The translations under genes and the position numbers were made by a program. From Pseudomonas rhodesiae (GTDB lineage: Bacteria > Pseudomonadota > Gammaproteobacteria > Pseudomonadales > Pseudomonadaceae), in contig NZ_VFEU01000037.1 of the NCBI RefSeq assembly GCF_007858255.1, positions 1 through 40,227 of the forward strand: 40,227 nt of DNA, given 5' to 3'. Below, in pieces: positions 32,425-39,489 of this stretch; the first letter of the stretch is position 1; each line of letters begins with the position of its first letter. The notes below the pieces were generated by a model that ran no database searches, had not been told where the DNA came from, and worked only from the letters and a program-made list of their open reading frames with translations.

Positions 32425-34314
32425 TCAGATTTCCGGAGTCCAGGTCACACCGAACAGCCATACCCGACCTTCTTCGCGGTAATCCTGATTGTTGATAAAC
32501 ATCGGATCGTCATAGCTGTAACGCGCCCGCGCGTAGGACTTGTCCAGTAGGTTGTCGACCTTCAGCGACAGCGTCACTTCCCGATTGATCGCCCACCGGC
32601 TGCGCAGCCCTAGCAACGCATAACCGCCCAGGCGTTGTGCATTGTCGGCATCGTCATAGCTGCCGCTGATTGCCTGCCAACTGGCGCCGAGGCCGAGTTG
32701 ATCGAATTGCCGGTCCAGGTCCAGGCTCAACGTACGCCGTGCGCGACGGGCCAGGGTGTGGCCTGTGCTACGGTCGCGCGGGTCGATAATCGACAACCCC
32801 AGATTGCCCTGCCAGCCGAACAGGTCCTGCTTGAGTGCCGCTTCCATGCCGTTGATACGCGCCGACGCCACATTCTGCGGCTTGCCCGTGCTGTCGAGGA
32901 TGATTGCGTCGCTCAAGTCCGTGCGGTACAGCGAGGCCTCCAGGCGTGTGCTGTCACTGAGCTGGCTGCGCCACTGCAGTTCGTAGCTCTTGGAGGTTTC
33001 GGGTTGCAGGTCGGGGTTGCTGTACCGCGTGTCGGGGTAATACAGGTCGTTGAAGGTGGGGGCGCGAAAGCCTTCGCTGTAGCTCAGCAATACATCATTG
33101 TCGGGGTTGATCGGCAAGGTCAGCGTGCCGCTCCAACTGTTCTGCGCGCCGAACTGCTGATTCTGGTCACGGCGCAGGCCCAGTTCCGTGGAAAACCACT
33201 CACTGTGAAAGCGATGCTGCACAAAGGCCGCGCGGTTCCAGCGGCTGTTTTCACTGAACGCGGTGGAGCCGTGGAAGCGGTCTTCATACCAGTCACCGCC
33301 GAGGATCAGGCTGTTGTGTTCGTCCAGGGTCAGGTCGTTCTGCCAGTTGACCGAGTCGCGGTAGGTGTTGAACACGCTGAAGTCGTCGCTGAGGGTGTCA
33401 CGCTTGGTGTCGCGGTTCTCGCTGTGGCCCAGTTCCAGGCGTGACTGCCAGCGCGGGTTGAACGTGGCATCGAGGTAACCGCTGGCACTGCTGACGGTGT
33501 AATCGGTGTAGGGCTTTTGCCCCAGCGTCTGGCCGCTGGCGGCGTCGTAGCGGCCGAAACTGTTGTCGTACTCCGACTTGCCACGGCTATCGAGCAGGTT
33601 GAAACCCGCCTCAAGCGCCTCGCTGAATGAATGGCTGAGGTTAAGACTGAGGGACTGGTTACGGTAAGCATCGTGGTCGCCGTCAGTGGGAAAGGATGCG
33701 TGGGTCGAGTTGATGCCGGCGGTTTCATCCAGGCTTGCGCCCAGGTTGAACCGCGTGTGTTCATCCCCGCCTGACAGACCGAGGCTGCGTTGCCAGGTCT
33801 GAAGACTGCCAAAGCCCAAGGTCAGACGTGGCTGCAAGCCTTGCTCGGCGTTGCGTCGGGTGAAGACTTGAATTACCCCGCCAATTGCATCGCTGCCGTA
33901 GATCACCGAGCGTGAGCCGCGCAGCACTTCCACGCGCTCGATCTGATCGACACTGAGGTATTGCAGGCCGCTATCGCCGGAGGTGGTATTGGCGATGCGC
34001 TGGCCGTCCACCAGCACCAGGCTTTGGGCGGACTTGGTGCCGCGCAGGTAGATCCCCGGCAAACTGCCGCGCCCGCCGGTGGGCGCCACTTGCACGCCAG
34101 GCACGCGGTTGAGCAGGTCGGTAAGGCTGGTCGGTTGCAGGCGGTCGATATCGTCGCGGGTGAACACCGTGTTGGCGGCGCTGCTGTCATTGCGCGCCTG
34201 GACCTGGCGGTTGGTGCTGATGACGATATCGGGGAGTTTCAGCGCATCGTCGCGGGTGTCGGCGAGCAATTGCGGGGAGGGCAGGAGCAGCAAGGCAAAG
34301 TACAGGTGTTTCAT
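32425..34314 (-). CDS. btuB: BtuB-like TonB-dependent outer membrane receptor
   Basis: A 629-residue outer-membrane receptor that imports its ligand with TonB energy. A signal peptide (MKHLYFALLLLPSPQLLA) and TonB-box-like LPDIVISTN are followed by the plug domain (QPTSLTDLLNRVPGVQVAP; RGTKSAQSLVLVDGQR; VEVLRGSRSVIYGSDAIGGVIQVFTR) and a 22-strand barrel. The plug closely resembles BtuB, and the neighbouring BtuF-like protein supports vitamin B12. The barrel ends in VTWTPEI, without the usual terminal aromatic residue. The long reading frame extends 342 bp upstream into dxs, but the signal peptide fixes the start. No cobalamin riboswitch fits in the 82-bp gap to dxs. Confidence 0.88.
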   Translation of the reverse strand: MKHLYFALLLLPSPQLLADTRDDALKLPDIVISTNRQVQARNDSSAANTVFTRDDIDRLQPTSLTDLLNRVPGVQVAPTGGRGSLPGIYLRGTKSAQSLVLVDGQRIANTTSGDSGLQYLSVDQIERVEVLRGSRSVIYGSDAIGGVIQVFTRRNAEQGLQPRLTLGFGSLQTWQRSLGLSGGDEHTRFNLGASLDETAGINSTHASFPTDGDHDAYRNQSLSLNLSHSFSEALEAGFNLLDSRGKSEYDNSFGRYDAASGQTLGQKPYTDYTVSSASGYLDATFNPRWQSRLELGHSENRDTKRDTLSDDFSVFNTYRDSVNWQNDLTLDEHNSLILGGDWYEDRFHGSTAFSENSRWNRAAFVQHRFHSEWFSTELGLRRDQNQQFGAQNSWSGTLTLPINPDNDVLLSYSEGFRAPTFNDLYYPDTRYSNPDLQPETSKSYELQWRSQLSDSTRLEASLYRTDLSDAIILDSTGKPQNVASARINGMEAALKQDLFGWQGNLGLSIIDPRDRSTGHTLARRARRTLSLDLDRQFDQLGLGASWQAISGSYDDADNAQRLGGYALLGLRSRWAINREVTLSLKVDNLLDKSYARARYSYDDPMFINNQDYREEGRVWLFGVTWTPEI

Positions 34315-34352
34315 GGGCTGTCCATGGCGTTGAGAAGGGCACAAATCAAATA

Positions 34353-34376
34353 TGGGAGGGGGCTTGCCCCCTCCCA
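34353..34376. repeat. Single REP palindrome downstream of dxs
   Basis: TGGGAGGGGGC-tt-GCCCCCTCCCA is a perfect palindrome with a 2-base loop, sharing its core with the two REPINs. It lies between dxs and btuB on the same strand and could attenuate dxs readthrough. No poly-T tail is present. Confidence 0.85.
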
Positions 34377-34396
34377 CACTCCTTTGGTCCCGGTTT

Positions 34397-36295
34397 CTAC
34401 AGGCCCAGCAGCGCCATGCGGTTGCGCACAGAGGCTTCAATCCCGGCCTCATCCAGCCCGCATTCGGCCAGCATCTGCGCCGGCTTGGCATGCTCGACAT
34501 ATACATCCGGCAAGCCCAGGTGAAGCACCGACTTGAGGATATTCTCCCGCGCCAGGTACTCGCTGACCGCTGCACCGGCGCCGCCCATGATGGCGTTTTC
34601 TTCCACCGTGACCAACAACTCGTGACTGCCGGCGATCTCGCGCACCAGCGCTTCATCCAGAGGTTTGGCGAAGCGCATGTCGACCACCGTGGCGTCGAGC
34701 TTCTCGGCGACTTTCAAGGCTTCGGCCAATTGCACGCCGAATACCAGGAACGCCACCTGGCTGCCCTGACGACGCACGATGCCCTTGCCGATCTCGATGG
34801 GCTCCAGGTCTTTTTCGATCACGGCGTTCGGGCCGTTGCCGCGTGGGTAACGCACCGCAGCCGGGCCGTTGTACAGATGGCCGGTGCTGAGCATCTTGCG
34901 CAATTCGTTTTCGTCGCTCGGGGTCATCACCAGCATGCCTGGGATGCAGCGCAGGTAGGACAAATCGAAACTGCCGGCGTGGGTCGGGCCGTCTTCGCCC
35001 ACCAGGCCGGCGCGGTCGATGGCGAACAGCACGTCGAGGTTCTGCACCGCGACGTCATGCACCAGTTGGTCGTAACCGCGCTGCAGGAAGGTGGAGTAGA
35101 TCGCGACCACCGGCTTGGCGCCTTCGCAGGCCATGCCGGCGGCGAACGTCACCGCGTGCTGCTCGGCAATCGCCACGTCGAAGTAGCGCAGCGGGAAACG
35201 CTCGCTGAACGCCACCAGATCCGAGCCTTCCTTCATCGCCGGAGTGATGCCCACCAGGCGCGAGTCGGCGGCGGCCATGTCGCACAGCCACTCGCCGAAC
35301 ACCCCGGAATACTTCGGCCCGCTGGCCTTTTTCGGCGCGGCGGCGGGAGCGTCCAGCGGTTCGAGCTTGGTGATCGCGTGATAACCGATCGGGTCGACTT
35401 CCGCCGGGGCGAAGCCTTTGCCTTTTTTGGTGACGATATGCAGGAACTGCGGGCCCTTGAGGTCACGCATATTGCGCAGCGTGGCGATCAGGGTCGGCAG
35501 GTCGTGGCCGTCGATTGGGCCGATATAGTTCCAGCCCAGCTCTTCGAACAAGGTGCCGGGCACGAGCATGCCCTTGGCGTATTCTTCGGTGCGCCGGGCA
35601 ATTTCCCACGCGCCGGGCAGACGCGAGAGTACCTTTTTGCTGCCTTCGCGCATGCTGGCATACGTACGGCTGGAAAGAATCTTGGCCAGGTAGTTGGACA
35701 AGCCGCCGACATTGCGCGAGATCGACATGTCGTTGTCGTTTAGGATCACCAGCATGTTGGCGTCCACTTCCGGCGCGTGGTTCAGCGCTTCGAACGCCAT
35801 GCCGGCGGTCAGTGCACCATCGCCGATCACGGCAATCGCTTTGCGATCACTGTTTTGCAGGCGGGCGGCAATCGCCATGCCCAGTGCCGCACTGATGGAC
35901 GTGCTGGAGTGGCCGACGCCAAAGGTGTCGTACTCGCTCTCCGAACGACGCGGGAAGGCGGCGACGCCGTCCTTCTGGCGCAGCGTGCTCATGCGCTCGC
36001 GACGGCCGGTGAGGATTTTATGCGGATACGCCTGATGGCCCACATCCCACACCAGCCGGTCGTCCGGGGTGTCGAACACGTAATGCAGGGCGATGGTCAG
36101 CTCGATGACGCCCAGGCCGGCACCGAAATGCCCACCGGTCTGACCGACCGTGTAGAGCAATTCCAGGCGCAATTCATCGGCCAGGGTTTCCAGCTCGGCT
36201 TCACCCAGACGACGCAGGCCGTCCGGCGTGGCAGCACGGTCGAGCAGGGGCGTGGACGGGCGCTTGCGGGGAATCTCTTGAAACGTCGTGGGCAT
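34397..36295 (-). CDS. dxs: 1-deoxy-D-xylulose-5-phosphate synthase
   Basis: A 632-residue thiamine-diphosphate enzyme that starts the MEP isoprenoid pathway by condensing pyruvate with glyceraldehyde-3-phosphate. TPP/Mg motifs are visible: VWDVGHQAYPHKILTGR, VIGDGALTAGMAFEALNHA and VILNDNDMSISRNVGGLS, with the linker HIVTKKGKGFAPAE. The pyrimidine-binding domain starts near residue 330 with YSGVFGEWLCDMAA, followed by FDVAIAEQHAVTFAAGMA and a C-terminal transketolase domain. Length is normal. It follows ispA after 111 bp. Its cofactor is made by ThiL, also in this window. Confidence 0.97.
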   Translation of the reverse strand: MPTTFQEIPRKRPSTPLLDRAATPDGLRRLGEAELETLADELRLELLYTVGQTGGHFGAGLGVIELTIALHYVFDTPDDRLVWDVGHQAYPHKILTGRRERMSTLRQKDGVAAFPRRSESEYDTFGVGHSSTSISAALGMAIAARLQNSDRKAIAVIGDGALTAGMAFEALNHAPEVDANMLVILNDNDMSISRNVGGLSNYLAKILSSRTYASMREGSKKVLSRLPGAWEIARRTEEYAKGMLVPGTLFEELGWNYIGPIDGHDLPTLIATLRNMRDLKGPQFLHIVTKKGKGFAPAEVDPIGYHAITKLEPLDAPAAAPKKASGPKYSGVFGEWLCDMAAADSRLVGITPAMKEGSDLVAFSERFPLRYFDVAIAEQHAVTFAAGMACEGAKPVVAIYSTFLQRGYDQLVHDVAVQNLDVLFAIDRAGLVGEDGPTHAGSFDLSYLRCIPGMLVMTPSDENELRKMLSTGHLYNGPAAVRYPRGNGPNAVIEKDLEPIEIGKGIVRRQGSQVAFLVFGVQLAEALKVAEKLDATVVDMRFAKPLDEALVREIAGSHELLVTVEENAIMGGAGAAVSEYLARENILKSVLHLGLPDVYVEHAKPAQMLAECGLDEAGIEASVRNRMALLGL

Positions 36296-36326
36296 CAGGC
36301 GAATCGTTATAGGTATAGAAAGAGGC

Positions 36327-36356
36327 GGCAGTTTACCTCAAGCATCGCAAACTGCC
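36327..36356 (-). promoter_or_regulatory. Hairpin in the dxs leader
   Basis: GGCAGTTT and AAACTGCC form a perfect 8-bp stem with a 14-base loop. It lies 32 bp upstream of the dxs start, downstream of ispA. There is no T run, so it may be a leader structure affecting dxs translation or a weak attenuator. Confidence 0.3.
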
Positions 36357-36406
36357 CACGCGGAGCGCCGAACTTGGCCGATATGCGGCCGTAATGGCCG
36401 TGGTTA

Positions 36407-37294
36407 TCAGTGGCGGCGTTCGACGATATACCGCGCCAGGTTACGCAGAGGTTCGGCCGCCGCGTCGAAAGGTCGCAGGGCCGCCAGGGCCTGGTCGCGC
36501 AGTTCCAGGGCGTAGGCCTTGGCAGCGTCGAGCCCGAGCAGCGCAGGATAGGTCGGCTTGTCCCGGGCGATATCGGCGCCCTGGCGTTTGCCCAGGGTGG
36601 CGGTGTCACTTTCCACGTCGAGAATGTCGTCCTGCACCTGGAAAGCCAGGCCGATGGCCTGGGAGTAGGTTTGCAAGGCTGCCAATTGCGCAGGCTGCGC
36701 ACGGCCGCTGGCCAGCGCGCCCAACTGCACGGCGGCCTCTATCAGCGCACCGGTCTTATGGCGATGCATGTGTTCGAGTGCTTTTTGATCCAGCTTGAGA
36801 CTGACCGAGCCCATGTCGATGGCCTGCCCGCCGACCATCCCGGCCGGGCCCGCAGCCTGCGCCAGTGTGGTGACCATGCGCAGGCGGATCTCGGCGTTGA
36901 CGCTGCTCAGGCGCGGGTCCAGCAATGCGCTGAACGCCAGGCTTTGCAGGCCATCACCGGCCAGGATGGCATAGGCTTCATCGAAGGCTTTATGAGTGGT
37001 GGGCTGGCCGCGACGCAGATCGTCGTCGTCCATGGCCGGCAAATCGTCATGTACCAGGGAATACGCGTGAATCAACTCCACCGCGCACGCGGCGCCATTG
37101 GCCTGCTCGGCCGACGCGCCCAGCGCTTCACAGGCTGCGTACGCCAGCAATGGGCGCACGCGCTTGCCGCCATTCATCACGCTGTAACGCATGGCTTCAT
37201 AGAGGCGATTCATTTCCGGGCTTGGCGCTACGAACAAGGGGTCCAGCGCCGCATTCACCCGGGCTTGGCTACTGGCCTGATACGCGTCGATCAT
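36407..37294 (-). CDS. ispA: Farnesyl diphosphate synthase IspA
   Basis: A 295-residue prenyltransferase that makes geranyl and farnesyl diphosphate in the cytosol. The first aspartate-rich motif is HDDLPAMDDDDLRRG, with the second DDILDVESD. The N-terminal VNAALDPLF and YSVMNGGKRVRPLLAYAACEALG are typical, as is QAIDMGSVSLKLDQ. It overlaps xseB by 4 bases (ATGA), as in the usual xseB-ispA-dxs order. Chain length is set by the region before the first motif, which looks like the farnesyl class. Confidence 0.95.
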   Translation of the reverse strand: MIDAYQASSQARVNAALDPLFVAPSPEMNRLYEAMRYSVMNGGKRVRPLLAYAACEALGASAEQANGAACAVELIHAYSLVHDDLPAMDDDDLRRGQPTTHKAFDEAYAILAGDGLQSLAFSALLDPRLSSVNAEIRLRMVTTLAQAAGPAGMVGGQAIDMGSVSLKLDQKALEHMHRHKTGALIEAAVQLGALASGRAQPAQLAALQTYSQAIGLAFQVQDDILDVESDTATLGKRQGADIARDKPTYPALLGLDAAKAYALELRDQALAALRPFDAAAEPLRNLARYIVERRH

Positions 37295-37533
37295 TCCGGC
37301 TGTTCCGCGTCGAAAGGTTCTTCGGCCAACTCCCCGTCACGCTCCAGCAACACCTGCACCTTCTGCTCCGCCTGCGCCAACGCGCTCTGACAGTCGCGGG
37401 TCAGGCCGATGCCTTGCTCAAACGCTGTCAGCGAGTCCTCCAGCGACAACTCGCCGTTCTCCAGACGCTCGACCAGGGTTTGCAGGTCAGCGAGGGATTG
37501 TTCGAAATCGAGTGCAACTTTTTTGCGGGCCAT
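37291..37533 (-). CDS. xseB: Exodeoxyribonuclease VII small subunit
   Basis: An 80-residue small subunit of exonuclease VII, with the typical helix-turn-helix-like FEQSLADLQTLVERLENGELSLEDSLTAFEQGIGLTRDCQSAL. It pairs with the XseA large subunit, encoded elsewhere. It is the first gene of the xseB-ispA-dxs unit. Start ATG at 37533; GCCATG region preceded by a weak ribosome-binding site. Confidence 0.95.
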   Translation of the reverse strand: MARKKVALDFEQSLADLQTLVERLENGELSLEDSLTAFEQGIGLTRDCQSALAQAEQKVQVLLERDGELAEEPFDAEQPE

Positions 37534-37607
37534 GGCGGCTATTCCGGTAGACGGTAAACCGGCGCGACACTAGCAGACATGGGGATTCTGGGCAAATGAG
37601 CGGGGTG

Positions 37608-38747
37608 TCACTTGCCTGCTGTATTGACCTGATAACGCGTGCTGCGGCCGCCTCCGGGCAGACGAACCAAGCAGTTTTTTTCCAGCAGGTCAGCCAGGTG
37701 TCGCGTCGCTGTCGCCTTGGAGACCTTTGCGACCGCCTGGTACTGCGCCGCGCTGATGCCGTGTTCGAAGCCCTTCTCACCACCGTCGAGCAGTCGATTG
37801 AGGACCTTGATTTGTTCAGCAGACAAAGGGAGGTCGCGGTGTTGCTGCCAGAACCGACTCTTTCCCAGCACTCGGTCAATCCGCGCCATTGCCTGCTGCA
37901 CGCTGCGTAACAGGGTTTTAAGGAACCACTCCAGCCAGTCAGTGATATCCAGTGAGGCCTTCTGGCTGGATTCCAGTGCGTTGTAGTAGCCGGTGCGGTC
38001 TTCGAGGATGCTGGCTGACATGGCATAGAAACGGATGGCCTGGTGTTCACCCTGGGCCAGTGCCAAATCGGTGATAGCGCGTGTCAGGCGACCATTGCCG
38101 TCATCGAAGGGATGCAGTGTGACAAACCAGAAGTGCGCGACGCCGGCGCGTACCAGCGGGTCCAGTTCCGGCTGATCGCGGCTGGTTTCGAACCACTCCA
38201 GAAAATCCGCCAGTGCCTGCTCCAGTCCCAGACGTGGCGGGGCCTCGAAATGCACGGTCGGCCGATCAAGCCGGCCCGACACGACTTGCATTGGCTCATC
38301 TCCCCTCAAGGATCCAATATTGAGCGCTCGAGCGGTATAGCTCGCTTCCGGGACCGGGAACAATAAGTGATGCCATTTCAATAGGCGGGCGAGGGTAAAC
38401 GGCTGGGTGAATTGTTGAGTGGCATCCATCATCAACTCGGCGAGGCCTTCGCTGCGGCGGCTTACCTGACCGTCTTCCATAGCTTCCAGGCCCATCCGCC
38501 TTGCCAGGGACGAGCGCACCGAGCCGACATTCAACTGTTCACCCTCAATCGCCGAGGACGTCAGGATATTTTGCAGCAGCGCATCCAGTTCATTCTGTGC
38601 GCTGACTGGCTGGCTGACGGAGCCGAGCATGCCCAGCAACTTGCCCTGGGCTTGTCCGCAATCGCGCAGCAACGGCGCGAGGCGACCGGGTTGCCAGTGG
38701 AAGTGCGGCCAGTCGGCGTGTTGCCAGATCCAGTGCGGATGAGCCAT
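37608..38747 (-). CDS. Fic family AMP-transferase (class II), with winged-helix C terminus
   Basis: A 379-residue Fic protein. The catalytic motif HPFDDGNGRLTR (residues 212-223) is intact, so it should transfer AMP (or another nucleotide) from ATP to protein hydroxyls. The N-terminal inhibitory helix motif S-x3-E-G occurs at Ser64-Glu68-Gly69, a class II arrangement with intramolecular autoinhibition. The C-terminal 90 residues look like a winged-helix DNA-binding domain (KVLNRLLDGGEKGFEHGISA, VAKVSKATATRHLADLLEKN). A duplicated palindrome lies upstream, suggesting autoregulation. It is not part of a toxin-antitoxin pair that I can see. It lies in accessory DNA downstream of xseB. Confidence 0.9.
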   Translation of the reverse strand: MAHPHWIWQHADWPHFHWQPGRLAPLLRDCGQAQGKLLGMLGSVSQPVSAQNELDALLQNILTSSAIEGEQLNVGSVRSSLARRMGLEAMEDGQVSRRSEGLAELMMDATQQFTQPFTLARLLKWHHLLFPVPEASYTARALNIGSLRGDEPMQVVSGRLDRPTVHFEAPPRLGLEQALADFLEWFETSRDQPELDPLVRAGVAHFWFVTLHPFDDGNGRLTRAITDLALAQGEHQAIRFYAMSASILEDRTGYYNALESSQKASLDITDWLEWFLKTLLRSVQQAMARIDRVLGKSRFWQQHRDLPLSAEQIKVLNRLLDGGEKGFEHGISAAQYQAVAKVSKATATRHLADLLEKNCLVRLPGGGRSTRYQVNTAGK

Positions 38748-38767
38748 GGTTGAATGCCTGGGGTGCG

Positions 38768-38830
38768 TGAGCCGAATAAAGGGGTTATTCGGCTCATTTG
38801 GTGAGCCGATTGTGCTTCGGATTTGGCTCA
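38768..38830. promoter_or_regulatory. Tandem palindromic operator candidate upstream of fic
   Basis: Four half-sites occur: TGAGCCGA at 38768 and 38802 on the plus strand, TCGGCTCA at 38789-38796 and TTGGCTCA at 38823-38830. They form two copies of TGAGCCGA-N13-TYGGCTCA, 34 bp apart centre to centre. The first is a 12-bp perfect inverted repeat (TGAGCCGAATAA / TTATTCGGCTCA). They lie 21-83 bp upstream of the fic ATG, where the winged-helix tail of Fic could bind. Confidence 0.6.
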
Positions 38831-38940
38831 GGGTCTAGGCTGGTGGTGGGTGTTTTCGTGAGCACGCCATAAAGTCCACCTTCTAGGCCGAAATCTAATG
38901 ACGGATGCTGTACTCTCCGATTTTTCAGGAGCAGTCATCC

Positions 38941-39000
38941 ATGATGCGTCCCGACATCAAAGTCGAATGAGTGTGTCTCTATACCAAGCCCGTAGGTGAC
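38941..39000 (+). pseudogene. Relic of an IS66-family tnpB gene
   Basis: Translation gives MMRPDIKVE, an in-frame TGA, then VCLYTKPVGD. This resembles the start of IS66-family TnpB (MMRPD-x-K-V-x-x-V-x-L-Y-x-K-P-V-D, from memory). The similarity ends after about 20 codons and the frame continues briefly to a TAG at 39037. CAGGAG sits upstream as expected for a real start. Positions 38831-38940 and 39001-39156 hold no other gene I can support. This appears to be a scar of a past insertion sequence at the edge of the Rhs cassette. Confidence 0.5.
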
Positions 39001-39156
39001 GTTCTGCTCAGATATTCGTTGGATAAAGAAAAATGTTAGTTGATCTCACTTCGAAAGAAGCTGGATTAGTGAGTGATTAGCTCATCAAACTCAATGTTTT
39101 AGTTGCGCTATGGAGAAATGGTAGAAAATGACCATTTACCAAGTACATGTATCAAG

Positions 39157-39489
39157 CTAAAAGAAGAAAAATAGCCCTGTGTGGTTCTTGATTGCGATTG
39201 TGTTCAGGTGGATCAATTTTTTCATTACTGATGAGTTTTCAGGCGTCAGGTGGTCTTTAAATATCGCTAGCGCCTTGATGAGGTCCTCGTTGGTATTGAT
39301 ACTCTCATCTTCGTAGTCGTCAATTATTTTTCCCAGGGTGTTATTTATAGTTTCCACTGCGCCAGAGATCAGTAGTTTTTTATAATCTTCATCGGTGAGG
39401 TGAATGGTTTCAAGCAGAGAGTCCGGGCAATCATTTATGTCCAATAACCTCATGGCCTCTAGCGTAAGTGGGACACAAATCATCTTCAT
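39157..39489 (-). CDS. Putative immunity protein for the Rhs toxin tip
   Basis: A 110-residue acidic protein (many Asp/Glu: DDYEDESINTNEDL), with no recognised family. It begins MKMICVPLTLEAMRLLDIND and ends in an unusual GLFFFF. Its ATG overlaps the stop codon of the Rhs gene (ATGA), and its DNA is AT-rich like the toxin tip, unlike the chromosomal genes. Polymorphic-toxin genes nearly always carry a cognate immunity gene in this position, so that role is inferred from context only. Confidence 0.6.
   Translation of the reverse strand: MKMICVPLTLEAMRLLDINDCPDSLLETIHLTDEDYKKLLISGAVETINNTLGKIIDDYEDESINTNEDLIKALAIFKDHLTPENSSVMKKLIHLNTIAIKNHTGLFFFF

Noticed and set aside
34315..34656. N-terminal extension of the btuB frame into dxs
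   Set aside because: The signal peptide at 34314 defines the real start; the extension is out-of-frame dxs sequence.
34352..35743. A 463-residue plus-strand frame over dxs
   Set aside because: Shadow frame opposite a fully conserved Dxs; the composition is atypical.
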